A stretch of DNA of 64,000 nucleotides from Thermococcus sp. AM4. Lineage in GTDB: Archaea; Methanobacteriota_B; Thermococci; Thermococcales; Thermococcaceae. The position numbers and the translations under genes were made by a program. Below the pieces are notes generated by a model. The model made no database searches. It saw only the letters and a program-made list of their open reading frames with translations, and was not told the DNA's origin. The DNA lies in the NCBI RefSeq assembly GCF_000151205.2, contig NC_016051.1, positions 434,001-498,000 of the forward strand, read 5' to 3'. Positions 18,175 to 26,623 of this stretch are shown piece by piece (positions within the stretch are counted from its first letter, which is position 1; the number at the start of each line of letters is the position of its first letter).

Positions 18175-18744
18175 ATGGTCCTCAACAGGTATCGAGAGAA
18201 CGTCAGGGGTTACCTTGAGGCGATAGTTAAACCCCTCGCAAAGGCCGGACTGACGCCGAACGCGATAACGGTGATAGGTCTCCTCATGAGCCTCCTCGCG
18301 GCTTACCTCTACTACCTCCGCGAGCCGAGGCTGGCCGCTCTAACGCTCCTCATAGGCTCGCTCGTCGATGCCCTCGACGGAACGCTGGCGAGGCTGACCG
18401 GAAAGACGAGTCGCTTCGGGGCATTCCTCGACTCGACCTTCGACAGGATAAGCGACGGCGCGGTGCTCTTTGGAATCGCGCTCGGAAGTCTCGTCGACTG
18501 GCGCGCTGCCTTCCTGACGTTCATGGGGAGCTATCTTGTCAGCTACGAGCGCTGCAGGGCCGAGTTAGCTGGCTCCGGAAAGCTCGCGGTGGGCATTGCC
18601 GAAAGGGCCGAGAGGCTGATAATCCTGATGGTTTTCTCGTTCCTCGGGACGGAATACGTCAAATACGGCGTCTACATCGTCGGAATACTCGCGTGGATAA
18701 CCGTCGTCCAGAGGTTTTACGCCGCATACCAGCGGCTTAAGTGA
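18175..18744 (+). CDS. Archaetidylinositol phosphate synthase-type CDP-alcohol phosphatidyltransferase
   Basis: 189 residues, membrane enzyme. The CDP-alcohol phosphotransferase motif DxxDGxxAR...GxxxDxxxD is complete: DALDGTLARLTGKTSRF followed by GAFLDSTFD. It is preceded by AKAGLTPNAITVIGLLMSL and surrounded by five to six membrane segments. In Thermococcales this family makes archaetidyl-myo-inositol phosphate from CDP-archaeol and inositol phosphate. The start ATG 18175 lies 5 nt after the trm56 stop; the frame is open far upstream, but that part is the shifted reading of trm56. Confidence 0.87.
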   Translation: MVLNRYRENVRGYLEAIVKPLAKAGLTPNAITVIGLLMSLLAAYLYYLREPRLAALTLLIGSLVDALDGTLARLTGKTSRFGAFLDSTFDRISDGAVLFGIALGSLVDWRAAFLTFMGSYLVSYERCRAELAGSGKLAVGIAERAERLIILMVFSFLGTEYVKYGVYIVGILAWITVVQRFYAAYQRLK

Positions 18745-18804
18745 AGAAGAGGGGAATGACGAGAATTTCGCTACACGAGGCTCCGCCGATGAAGAGCCCT
18801 GCCG

Positions 18805-19455
18805 TTACCGACCCCTTTCCCTTTTGAACACTACCTCAGCGGAGACCGCCCCCTGGAGTTTTCTCATGCAGGAGGGGCAGTAGGCGGGTGGCCTCTCGTC
18901 CCATTCGCGCAGCGTTGTCGGAGGGTTCATTACGCACTCACCGGGGCAGTGGTCGAGATCAAAGCTGTGGCCCAGCTCGTGGAGGACGCCTTTGAATATC
19001 CGCTCGGCCATCAGTTCGCGGTTGCTCGACTCAAACGGTTTCATGGAGAGTACCATTATCTTCATGCCCAGTATCTCCTGCTGAAAACCGAGGAACTTAT
19101 CGTACATGTGGAAGTACCTGTTTCTCGAAACGAGGGGAAATGTTGTGAGGCCAAAGATGCGCCTCATGGGAAATCCTTCATCCTTGTTGAGTTCCTGGAG
19201 GAGACGGGCGTAGAGGGCCTCGATTACTGCTTCCAGGGGATAGCCCTTGACGTGGGTGTCCCCCACGGGGATGTTGATGAGGTAACCTGGACCGACCTCG
19301 AGTTTCCCGAGGTAAAGAAACCTGACGGGAAGATTGCTCCGGATCAGATAACGGTTAACGCGATCGAAAATATCGAATATGAGCTCCCTGTCCATGAAGT
19401 TCCCTATGTAGGTTGCTCCCACGTAGGTCAGCTCCCTCTTGGCCCCGGCTCGCAT
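18805..19455 (-). CDS. amzA: Archaemetzincin (peptidase M54)
   Basis: 216 residues. Zinc-protease motif HELGHSFDLDHC (HExxHxxxxxH), with the cysteine set that defines the family: the C following the third histidine, CVMNP and CPSCMRKL, forming a second zinc site. The upstream part (YLGKLEVGPGYLINIPVGDT, IFGLTTFPLVSRNRYFHMYD) is also typical. Biological substrate unknown. Minus-strand TATA-like GTTTAATAACC lies about 20-30 nt before the ATG. Confidence 0.94.
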   Translation of the reverse strand: MRAGAKRELTYVGATYIGNFMDRELIFDIFDRVNRYLIRSNLPVRFLYLGKLEVGPGYLINIPVGDTHVKGYPLEAVIEALYARLLQELNKDEGFPMRRIFGLTTFPLVSRNRYFHMYDKFLGFQQEILGMKIMVLSMKPFESSNRELMAERIFKGVLHELGHSFDLDHCPGECVMNPPTTLREWDERPPAYCPSCMRKLQGAVSAEVVFKRERGR

Positions 19456-19531
19456 GTAGTGAGAAACCCCAAACGGTTATTAAACTTTTGCCGGCGGAAA
19501 GGGATTTAAGCGAATGAGAGTACACTTCACT

Positions 19532-19599
19532 GCCCCCGGGAAACCGCGGGGGATGAGCGCCCGGCGAGCCGTGAGTCCCCTTCGCTCCCCGGGGGCACA
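19532..19599 (+). ncRNA. H/ACA guide RNA (single hairpin with K-loop)
   Basis: Lower stem GCCCCCGGG (19532-19540) pairs perfectly with CCCGGGGGC (19588-19596), immediately followed by ACA at 19597-19599. Pocket strands AAACCGC (19541-19547) and TTCGCTC (19581-19587) flank an upper stem (GGGGA with TCCCC, 19576-19580) topped by ATGAG...GTGAG, a plausible L7Ae K-turn. Sixteen nucleotides separate the ACA from the top of the pocket, as H/ACA geometry needs. The implied target has the form GAGCGAA-U-N-GCGGUUU, of which only part would need to pair. A TATA-like GATTTAAGC at 19503-19511 would start transcription near 19530. Confidence 0.78.
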
Positions 19600-19655
19600 G
19601 TTACCGCTCCTATTCACGGGCACTGTGAGTGTTAGCGATCCAGAAGCTCAGTAGG

Positions 19656-19667
19656 ATTTTTATACAC
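19656..19667 (+). promoter_or_regulatory. TATA box of the topoisomerase gene
   Basis: GGATTTTTATACACC lies about 30 nt before ATG 19694. The 19600-19655 stretch between the guide RNA and this promoter shows only a weak hairpin potential (CACGGGCACTGTGAG). Confidence 0.5.
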
Positions 19668-19693
19668 CATCTCCCACCCTCTCAGGATGGACC

Positions 19694-21853
19694 ATGGTCA
19701 CGCTCATCATAGCCGAGAAGCCCAACGTCGCGAGAAAGATAGCCTACGCATTGGCCGAGGGAAAGCCCGTCCGGAAGACGATAGGGAAGGTGAGCTACTA
19801 CGAGTTCACCCGCGACGGCAAGAAGGTGATAGTCGCTCCAGCTGTTGGCCATCTCTTCTCCCTCGCTCCGAAGACCAAAACCTACGGTTATCCCGTCTTT
19901 GACATCGAATGGGTACCTGTCTACGTCGCCGAGAAGGGCAAGGGCTACGCGAAAGACTACATCAAGGCCTTAGCTACCCTTGCAAAGAAAGCCGATGAGT
20001 TCATAGTCGCCTGCGACTACGACACGGAGGGCGAGGTTATCGGCTACACGGCTCTGAAATACGCCTGCGGCGTTGACCCTTCGAAGGCCAAGCGCATGAA
20101 GTTCTCGGCGTTGACGAAGAAGGACCTTCTCAAAGCTTGGTACAACCTTGAGCCGACGATAAACTTCGGAATGGCAGATGCTGGAATAGCACGCCATGTC
20201 CTCGACTGGTACTGGGGCGTGAACCTCTCGAGGGCTTTAACATCGGCCATAAAGCGCGCCAGCGGGAAGTGGATGGTTCTCTCCACCGGAAGGGTTCAGG
20301 GGCCCACCCTTAAGTTCCTCGTCGAGCGGGAAAAGGAAATCCAGAGCTTCAAGCCGAAACCGTACTGGGTCATCAAGATGATTCTTGAAAAAGAGGGCAA
20401 GCAGTACACGGCGACCTACGAGAAGGACAAGATATGGGACGAGGAGGAGGCGAAGAGAATCGTCCAGGAGGCCAAGAAGGGGCCGGCCTTCGTGGAGAAA
20501 GTTGAGGTGAAGCAGCAGAAGAGGAATCCGCCGGTGCCCTTCGACCTCGGAACGCTCCAGAGGGAGGCTTATTCTGCCTTTGGCTACAGCCCGAAGAAGA
20601 CCCTGGAGATTGCACAGCGCTTGTATGAGAAGGGTTACACGAGCTACCCCAGAACAAGCTCGCAGAAGCTCCCCAAGAACCTCAACTTCCGCTCGATACT
20701 GCAGAACCTCGCGAAGTTGCCCGAGTACAAGCCCTTCGCCCACGAGCTTCTGGGCAAGGGCAACCTCAAGCCCGTTGAGGGCAAGAAGGAAGACCCCGCC
20801 CACCCGGCAATCTATCCCACCGGTGAGCTTCCAAAGCCCGGCGAGCTGAGTAAGGACGAGAAGAACATCTACGACCTCGTCGTGAGGCGCTTCCTGGCGC
20901 TCTTCATGGAGCCGGCGGTGAGGGAGAGCGTGAAGGTAATCATAAACTCCAACGGCCACCGCTTCATCCTGAGCGGTGCGAGAACCCTCAAGGAGGGCTG
21001 GCTGAAGGTCTACGGGAAATACGTCAAGTTCGACGAGGTAATCCTTCCCCAGTTCAGGGAAGGTGAACCCGTCAAGGTCGTCCAGATTAAGCGCGAGAAG
21101 AAGAAAACCAAGCCCCCCGCTCGCTATTCTCCCGCCGCTGTAATCAAGAAGATGGAAGATTTGGGCATCGGAACGAAGGCAACGCGCGCGCAAATCCTTG
21201 AAACGCTTTACAGCAGGGGCTACATCGAGGGCAAGAAGAAGATAAAGGTTACACCCCTCGGCATGCGCGTCGTGGAGGCCCTTGAGAAGAACGTTCCCGA
21301 CATAGTCAGCGTTGAACTCACGAGGGCCTTCGAGGAGAAGATGGAGGAGATAATGGCGGGGAAGGCAAAGAAGGACGAAATAATCGAGGAGAGCAAGGAC
21401 CAGCTGATTAAAATCCTAAAGGTCTTCAAGGAGAAGGAGCTCGACATCGGAAAAATGCTCCTTGAGACAACCGGAACTGGAGTTACAACCTCGAAGGACT
21501 CGGTTCGGGTGGAGAAATCAAAGTCCCAGTCCGGGACTTCCAGAGCTTCCGCGAAATCCGGGACGGAAGAGCCGAAGAAGGCCAAGTCCCCTGAGAGGCA
21601 GAGGCTCGTCCTCGGAAAGTGCCCCAAGTGCGGCGGCGACTTGGTTCTCAAATACAATAGGAAAACCGGCAAGCGCTTCGTCGGTTGCTCCAACTGGCCC
21701 AAGTGTAACGTCACCTATCCAATACTCCAGCGCGGTGAAGTGATTCCCACCAACAAAACCTGTTGCAACGGCGCTCCAGTGGTCAAGATTCGCGAGAAGG
21801 GCAGGGAGTACGAGATTTGCCTCGACATGAACTGCAAGGACTGGAAGCGATAG
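19694..21853 (+). CDS. topA: Type IA DNA topoisomerase
   Basis: 719 residues. TOPRIM domain with [19 protein letters not shown] and the metal motif [12 protein letters not shown]; catalytic tyrosine in [34 protein letters not shown] and [16 protein letters not shown], all typical of archaeal topoisomerase III-like IA enzymes that relax negative supercoils by single-strand passage. C-terminal zinc-binding part [17 protein letters not shown] with CSNWPKC, then a further cysteine group ([15 protein letters not shown]). A charged Ser/Lys-rich linker at about 590-640 joins core and zinc fingers. GGATGGACC precedes the ATG. Confidence 0.94.
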   Translation: MVTLIIAEKPNVARKIAYALAEGKPVRKTIGKVSYYEFTRDGKKVIVAPAVGHLFSLAPKTKTYGYPVFDIEWVPVYVAEKGKGYAKDYIKALATLAKKADEFIVACDYDTEGEVIGYTALKYACGVDPSKAKRMKFSALTKKDLLKAWYNLEPTINFGMADAGIARHVLDWYWGVNLSRALTSAIKRASGKWMVLSTGRVQGPTLKFLVEREKEIQSFKPKPYWVIKMILEKEGKQYTATYEKDKIWDEEEAKRIVQEAKKGPAFVEKVEVKQQKRNPPVPFDLGTLQREAYSAFGYSPKKTLEIAQRLYEKGYTSYPRTSSQKLPKNLNFRSILQNLAKLPEYKPFAHELLGKGNLKPVEGKKEDPAHPAIYPTGELPKPGELSKDEKNIYDLVVRRFLALFMEPAVRESVKVIINSNGHRFILSGARTLKEGWLKVYGKYVKFDEVILPQFREGEPVKVVQIKREKKKTKPPARYSPAAVIKKMEDLGIGTKATRAQILETLYSRGYIEGKKKIKVTPLGMRVVEALEKNVPDIVSVELTRAFEEKMEEIMAGKAKKDEIIEESKDQLIKILKVFKEKELDIGKMLLETTGTGVTTSKDSVRVEKSKSQSGTSRASAKSGTEEPKKAKSPERQRLVLGKCPKCGGDLVLKYNRKTGKRFVGCSNWPKCNVTYPILQRGEVIPTNKTCCNGAPVVKIREKGREYEICLDMNCKDWKR

Positions 21854-21883
21854 CCTTATCTTTACTTATGATGAATTCCCATC

Positions 21884-22684
21884 ATGGACGAGTGGGAAAG
21901 AACTGCAAAAGTCCTGCTGGCCAACGCCCGCGAGTTCCTTGAAAGGCTCCGCGACGAGGTCAGGCTGAACGAGGTAACGGTGGCGAGCCTCCTTGACATC
22001 CAGTCAACCTTCGTCCTCGGTCTGGCGGACGCGAGCCTCTACGCCTTCTCCATCGGGCGGGACGAAGTCGTTGAGAGTTCTTACCGTCTCTTCCTTGAGG
22101 GGTTGGAGGTTCTCAAGGCGGGCCACCTCTTCATAAGCGAGCCGGAACTTGACCTGTGGCTTTCTCCCCTCCGGGATGTGAATCCGGAGAGGGGTTTTTC
22201 CCTCGACAGGCGCTTCTCGCTCCTTGGAGAGCCGAAGCCGACGATGGTCTGGGCCAACCGCGTGGTTCAGCTCAGGAACGCCCTCCACGGAAAACCTGTT
22301 AGGGACCCGCTCCGGAGCATCGGCTACGGGATAGACGAGGGCGATAGGCGCTTTCCGGTTCTGTTGAAGGCGGTTAGAAGACTTTACACGCTTTACCCCG
22401 CCCCAATAGATGAGACCGCGAGGCTTTTGGCCCTTGAGCTCGGGTTGGGGCTTGATGAGAAACCCCTTCGGTGCTCCGACGGAACCTGCGAGGCGATAAC
22501 GGAACTGCCGGACGTTTCCTCCTTCAGAAAAACGGTTTCCGGGGATGTTGAGCTCTACTACCTCATCGAGAACTCAAAGGGTCTTCACTCCCCCTGGGGA
22601 AGCCTGAGCGTTGGGAGTGCAAGGGAGATAGTGGTATTTTCAAGGAAGAAGGGAAAGGGGTTCAGGCTCAGAGAAGGCTTTTGA
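21884..22684 (+). CDS. Unrecognised 266-residue protein
   Basis: I do not recognise this protein. It is soluble, with helical N-terminal half ([42 protein letters not shown]) and a conserved-looking [30 protein letters not shown] pair of cysteines and a basic C-terminus ([15 protein letters not shown]) follow. No catalytic motif stands out. TTATCTTTACTTATGATG upstream could be promoter. It follows topA by 30 nt and ends 17 nt inside the convergent reductase gene. Codon use is like its neighbours. Confidence 0.72.
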   Translation: MDEWERTAKVLLANAREFLERLRDEVRLNEVTVASLLDIQSTFVLGLADASLYAFSIGRDEVVESSYRLFLEGLEVLKAGHLFISEPELDLWLSPLRDVNPERGFSLDRRFSLLGEPKPTMVWANRVVQLRNALHGKPVRDPLRSIGYGIDEGDRRFPVLLKAVRRLYTLYPAPIDETARLLALELGLGLDEKPLRCSDGTCEAITELPDVSSFRKTVSGDVELYYLIENSKGLHSPWGSLSVGSAREIVVFSRKKGKGFRLREGF

Positions 22685-23855
22685 GGAGCTTTATCCTCCT
22701 CGGGTTGAGGAGAACCTTCGGGTGCTTGAGGAGGGCCTTTATGACCTCCACGTAGTCTCCGCCTGCTATCTTCTCCGCGTCTGCCCCGCTGAGAACCTGT
22801 ATGAAGAGGTCGAGGTCTTCATCTGTGAGCTTCTCCGTTACCTTTCTAACCTTCAGAACCTTCTCAAGCCTCTTTCCGTCGGTCTCCCACCACTCTTTGG
22901 TATAGTTCTGGAGGAGCGAGAGGTTATCCTCTTCGAGAGCCTTAACAATCCACTTGCTCGCTATCGTTCCCGCTTCCATCGCTTCCGCCATTCCGCCGCC
23001 GTGCATCGGGTTTACCTGACGAGCTGCGTCGCCAACGACGAGAACGTTGTCCTTGACGAGCTCCTTGACGAAGCCTCCAACGGGAACGACTCCAACGTTC
23101 ACCTCGAGGAGCTTCTTGGCAGGTATGTTGTTCTCCTTCAGCCACTTGTCGAGGTAGTACTTGGCGGTCTTTGGATTGTCCGAGTTGATTCCAATTCCCA
23201 CGTTGGCTCTGTCCTCGTCCTTCGGGAAGACCCAGACGTAACCTCTCGGGGCTATCTCGTTGCCGAACCAGAGGTGTATGAGGTCGGGGTCGTAGCCTTC
23301 TATGAGCATCTCGTATTCGTAGGATGAATCGAACTCGTGTGGCGGGGCGTAGGTGTTTATTCCCGCTTTCCTCGCTATCGTGCTCTCGACGCCATCAGCC
23401 GCGACGATAACGTCGGCGTAAATCTCAATCGGCTCGTCCTCGTGCTTGGCCTTGATTCCAGCGACCTTTCCGTCCTTCCTTATGACGTCCAGGGCTTCCG
23501 TCCTCGCGAGGACGTCTGCTCCAGCCTTAGCGGCGTAGTAAGCGAGCATCTTGTCGAAGACCTTCCTCTCGAGGATAACACCGCTAACGTCCTTGTAGCG
23601 GAGTTCGAGCTCGTAACCGCTCGGGGAGTAGAGTTTCGCTCCGTAAATCTCGCGGTTGATGAAGCGCTTATCATAGGGGATGTCGTATTTCTCAAAGACC
23701 TTTATGCTTATGCCCTCGGCGCACTGCTTGGGGGTGCCTATCGCCCACTTCTTATCAATCATGAGGACGGAGTAACCGGCCTTTGCGACGTTTCTGGCGA
23801 TGATAGGCCCTGCTATTCCCGCCCCAACGACGACGACGTTGTACTTCCAGCTCAT
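22668..23855 (-). CDS. Digeranylgeranylglycerophospholipid reductase
   Basis: 395 residues. Flavoprotein that saturates the isoprenoid chains of archaeal lipids. FAD-binding [20 protein letters not shown] and the second FAD motif [34 protein letters not shown] holds the conserved cysteine near the isoalloxazine. It follows the ferredoxin gene with an ATGA overlap and GGAGGTGAAAGC before the ATG; the frame is open upstream only as the shifted ferredoxin. The ferredoxin neighbour is the likely electron donor, and SurR is the first gene of the operon. Confidence 0.94.
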   Translation of the reverse strand: MSWKYNVVVVGAGIAGPIIARNVAKAGYSVLMIDKKWAIGTPKQCAEGISIKVFEKYDIPYDKRFINREIYGAKLYSPSGYELELRYKDVSGVILERKVFDKMLAYYAAKAGADVLARTEALDVIRKDGKVAGIKAKHEDEPIEIYADVIVAADGVESTIARKAGINTYAPPHEFDSSYEYEMLIEGYDPDLIHLWFGNEIAPRGYVWVFPKDEDRANVGIGINSDNPKTAKYYLDKWLKENNIPAKKLLEVNVGVVPVGGFVKELVKDNVLVVGDAARQVNPMHGGGMAEAMEAGTIASKWIVKALEEDNLSLLQNYTKEWWETDGKRLEKVLKVRKVTEKLTDEDLDLFIQVLSGADAEKIAGGDYVEVIKALLKHPKVLLNPRRIKLLKSLL

Positions 23856-24055
23856 GCTTTCACCTCCAGGGGCTCGGCGCTCAGTGCTCCAACTGGGCAG
23901 GCGTTGACGCATATCCTGCAGCTTATGCACTTGTCCTGAATAAACTCCCAGCCGCTTGAGTGCACCTCTATCGCCAGAGTCGGGCAGACCCCGGCACAGC
24001 CACCGCAGAGGTAGCAACGGTCTTCGTTAACGACGATTTTAATCTTCTCCGGCAT
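23852..24055 (-). CDS. Ferredoxin, two 4Fe-4S clusters
   Basis: 67 residues with two CxxCxxCxxxCP motifs: [12 protein letters not shown] and [12 protein letters not shown]. Low-potential electron carrier; by position it is the probable donor to the geranylgeranyl reductase. ATG 24055 ([14 protein letters not shown]) follows GGTGAAAACG; a GTG at 24064 sits in the ribosome site and is rejected. It overlaps the end of surR by 17 nt and the start of the reductase by 4 nt, so all three are coupled. Confidence 0.93.
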   Translation of the reverse strand: MPEKIKIVVNEDRCYLCGGCAGVCPTLAIEVHSSGWEFIQDKCISCRICVNACPVGALSAEPLEVKA

Positions 24056-24740
24056 CGTTTTCACCGCCGAGCTTTGCCTTCAGCCTTTCGTCGTCTATCG
24101 TTATAACGCCGTCTTTTATTCTTAACGGAACGAACTTGTCCAGCTCGCTCGCCTTCTGAAGCACTTCCCTCTCCTTGAGGTTGAGCCTGTCGCTGAGTTC
24201 GTCAACGGTGGCAGAGCCGTTGAGGAGGACGTAGTGGAGGATCGCCAGCTGGGTCATGTCGCCGATTTCCTTGAGGTAGGTCTCCTTAATCATCGCCATG
24301 AGCCTGTCTCTTCTACCTTCAACCGCCTGTAACTCCCTGAGAATTTCTTCGAGCTTTTTGCTCAGGTTTCTGAAGGTTAGAATCATTTCGTCGAGGTTTT
24401 TGGGCTCTTCTGGAAGCTCTATCGAGACTTCCGGCTCCTCGCTCAGGTCGAGCCCGCGGTACCAGAAGATGTTGGGGGTTATAGTGACGACGTACGTCTT
24501 GGCGATGTTTATGTCGTAGTACTTCCTCGCGGGGCCGATGAAGGGGCCCTCACGCTCGTAGGATTTGAGAATGCCCTCGCGCTCCATTATTTTAAGGTGC
24601 TTTGCAACGGCAGTGGAGGAAACGCTGACCTTGCTGCTCAGAAAGCTGAAGTAGCACTCGGTGCAGGTGAGGTGGCTGAGTAAATCGCGCCTCACCTTGT
24701 TCCCGAGGATGTAAAACAGGTCCGGCTCTTTCTCAGGCAT
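24039..24740 (-). CDS. surR: Sulfur-responsive redox regulator SurR
   Basis: 233 residues. ArsR-like winged helix opening PDLFYILGNKVRRDLLSHLT, then the redox switch CTECYFSFLSS (CxxC); oxidation of this pair by elemental sulfur releases SurR from DNA in Pyrococcus. VSSTAVAKHLKIMEREGIL is the recognition helix. A C-terminal second helix-turn-helix (GSATVDELSDRLNLKEREVL) is as in P. furiosus SurR. Start ATG 24740 gives the family length; the frame is open 17 codons higher without a ribosome site. The extended SurR box lies just upstream, implying autoregulation. Confidence 0.95.
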   Translation of the reverse strand: MPEKEPDLFYILGNKVRRDLLSHLTCTECYFSFLSSKVSVSSTAVAKHLKIMEREGILKSYEREGPFIGPARKYYDINIAKTYVVTITPNIFWYRGLDLSEEPEVSIELPEEPKNLDEMILTFRNLSKKLEEILRELQAVEGRRDRLMAMIKETYLKEIGDMTQLAILHYVLLNGSATVDELSDRLNLKEREVLQKASELDKFVPLRIKDGVITIDDERLKAKLGGENDAGED

Positions 24741-24771
24741 GCCCAACACCACCCAAACCTGTGACGTAAAG

Positions 24772-24781
24772 CTTATATAGT
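24772..24781 (-). promoter_or_regulatory. TATA box of the surR operon
   Basis: Read on the minus strand, ACTATATAAG about 32-41 nt before the surR ATG. The SurR box begins about 9 bp upstream of it, close to where the BRE and TFB would sit. Confidence 0.6.
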
Positions 24782-24789
24782 GATCATTC

Positions 24790-24806
24790 AACCTAAGGTT
24801 GCAAAC
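24790..24806. promoter_or_regulatory. Extended SurR-binding site
   Basis: On the minus strand the sequence is GTTTGCAACCTTAGGTT, an exact match to the extended SurR consensus GTT-N3-AAC-N5-GTT. It lies between the divergent surR and pdo promoters, about 36 bp upstream of the pdo TATA and 9 bp upstream of the surR TATA. Known biology of SurR (activator from upstream sites, repressor near TATA) suggests activation of pdo and modulation of its own operon under reduced, sulfur-free conditions. Confidence 0.8.
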
Positions 24807-24841
24807 CTGGGATTTTCACCCAAAAGAAATGGTTCGCGAGG

Positions 24842-24849
24842 ATTATAAA
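24842..24849 (+). promoter_or_regulatory. TATA box of pdo
   Basis: GAGGATTATAAACC, about 23-30 nt before ATG 24872. With GGAGGTGTG between TATA and start, the leader is very short. Confidence 0.55.
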
Positions 24850-24871
24850 CCTTTAGATGGAGGTGTGATGG

Positions 24872-25552
24872 ATGGGACTGATTAGCGACGCCGACAAGAA
24901 GGTTATCAAGGAGGAGTTCTTCTCCAAGATGACGAACCCCGTTAAGATCATCGGTTTCACCGGAAAAGACCACTGCCAGTACTGCGACCAGCTCAAGCAG
25001 CTCGTTCAGGAGCTGAGCGAGCTGAGCGACAAGCTGAGCTACGAGTTCTATGACTTCGACACGGAGGAGGGCAGAAAGGTGGCCGAGCAGTACAGGATCG
25101 ACCGCGCTCCGGCCGTCACGATAACCCACGACGGAAAGGACGTCGGCGTTAGGTTCTTCGGCCTTCCGGCCGGTCACGAGTTCAGCGCTTTCCTCGAGGA
25201 CATAGTCGACGTCAGCAATATGAGCACGGACCTCATGCCGGACAGCAAGGAGGCCCTTTCAACGATCGACAGGGACGTCAGGATACTCGTCTTCGTAACC
25301 CCGACCTGCCCCTACTGCCCGCTCGCGGTTAGGATGGCCCACAAGTTCGCCATCGAGAACACCAAGGCAGGAAAGGGCAAGATACTCGGCGACATGGTCG
25401 AGGCGATTGAGTATCCCGAGTGGGCTGACCAGTACAGCGTCATGGCGGTTCCGAAGATAGTCATCCAGGTGGACGGCGAGGACAAGGTCCAGTTTGAAGG
25501 CGCCTATCCGGAGAAGATGTTCCTTGAGAAGCTTCTCTCCGCCCTTGAGTGA
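24872..25552 (+). CDS. pdo: Protein disulfide oxidoreductase (glutaredoxin-like PDI)
   Basis: 226 residues, two tandem thioredoxin folds. N-terminal unit has CQYC in FTGKDHCQYCDQL and cis-proline loop RAPAVTI; C-terminal unit has CPYC in VTPTCPYCPLAVRM and cis-proline loop VPKIVI. This is the PfPDO-type enzyme that forms, isomerises or reduces disulfides in the cytosol and is part of the archaeal NADPH-thiol redox system. Divergent from surR, as in Pyrococcus, with the SurR site between. A T-rich tract after the stop (CTTCTTTTCTCCTTTTC) is a probable terminator. Confidence 0.95.
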   Translation: MGLISDADKKVIKEEFFSKMTNPVKIIGFTGKDHCQYCDQLKQLVQELSELSDKLSYEFYDFDTEEGRKVAEQYRIDRAPAVTITHDGKDVGVRFFGLPAGHEFSAFLEDIVDVSNMSTDLMPDSKEALSTIDRDVRILVFVTPTCPYCPLAVRMAHKFAIENTKAGKGKILGDMVEAIEYPEWADQYSVMAVPKIVIQVDGEDKVQFEGAYPEKMFLEKLLSALE

Positions 25553-25614
25553 CTTCTTTTCTCCTTTTCACGTTTCGATAAAGTTATTAACCCATCCGGT
25601 GCACCAGTTCTGGG

Positions 25615-26547
25615 ATGGAGATGGGTCTGGAGATCGGAGGGGTTCCATTCTCGATAACGGGCGAACTCGATGACGGCTTTACCGAGGGACTGAGGAGCCT
25701 CTTTGCGCGGCGGTATCTCCCGGACGTCAGGGAAAAGGACGGGAGGGAGCGCGTCCTAATAGAGCGCTTTAAGGGGGAGCGCTTCAGGGTCTTCAGCGCG
25801 GTATACGATCATCTCGGGCGGGACGAGTACAAGATCGAGTCCGCGGTCCCTTCGGCGTACGGAAACGAGGCCCCGGTTTTCTTCACACTGCAGGCCGCGG
25901 CGAGGGCCGGAGCGAAGGAGGGCCGGATCTTCGTCACCGACTCGGTGGGCGTTGTCTCCCCTTCGGGACGGGCGGTTCTCTTCGTTGGCTACCCACACAC
26001 CGGAAAGAGCACGATGTCGGTACTGGCGCTGGCCGGCGGTTTTCCTGTTCTGAGCACCGAAAACACCGTCGTTGAAGTCAGAGGAAAAGCCCTGTACATA
26101 GTCGGGGGCACCGATGTTCTGGTCTACGATCCCAGAGTGGAGGGCGTTTACGGCATCAAAGCCCCCTACGACACAAAAACCCGGAGCGGGTACAGGATCA
26201 AGGATCTCTCATCCAGCGAGGAGCGCTTGGAGCTCCTCGAGGCAGGGGTTAAGATAGATCTGATAATCGTTCTTCACGCCGCTTTCAACTGTATGGAGGC
26301 GAGCTTCTCAAAGATAAGCGGGAGGAAGGTGAGGAAAACACTCTGGTACTTCTCAACGGCCCTCATAAAGGGACTCGATTACTACGAGCCGATGCCCCTT
26401 CACGTCCCCGTGAGCGATGAGATAAACCGCAACCTCTGGGATTTCCTCCAGACCGCCTCGGAGAACTATTCCAGCAGGATGTTCGAGGCCTTTGGCAACC
26501 ACAGGGCCGTCTTTGACAGAGTCATGGAGATGGCGGAGTCTATTTAA
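25615..26547 (+). CDS. HPr-kinase/PEPCK-like P-loop protein
   Basis: 310 residues. A P-loop VGYPHTGKSTMSVLALAGG follows VSPSGRAVLFVG and is followed by STENTVVEV, the layout of HPr kinase-like and related archaeal P-loop proteins. No PTS-type HPr is expected in this organism, so the substrate is unknown. The start is either ATG 25615 (leaderless from TATA-like AAGTTATTAAC about 25 nt upstream) or ATG 25621 two codons later. It ends 76 nt before the convergent large exported-protein gene. Confidence 0.65.
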   Translation: MEMGLEIGGVPFSITGELDDGFTEGLRSLFARRYLPDVREKDGRERVLIERFKGERFRVFSAVYDHLGRDEYKIESAVPSAYGNEAPVFFTLQAAARAGAKEGRIFVTDSVGVVSPSGRAVLFVGYPHTGKSTMSVLALAGGFPVLSTENTVVEVRGKALYIVGGTDVLVYDPRVEGVYGIKAPYDTKTRSGYRIKDLSSSEERLELLEAGVKIDLIIVLHAAFNCMEASFSKISGRKVRKTLWYFSTALIKGLDYYEPMPLHVPVSDEINRNLWDFLQTASENYSSRMFEAFGNHRAVFDRVMEMAESI

Positions 26548-26623
26548 CTGCATAATTGCATGTTAATGTCTTTATGTAATTGTTGAAAAATGGGGCGGAA
26601 GTGAAAAAAAGTTGAGGAGGGGC

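Noticed and set aside
20237-21193. 318-codon minus-strand open frame
   Set aside because: Antisense within the topoisomerase gene, which has catalytic and zinc motifs.
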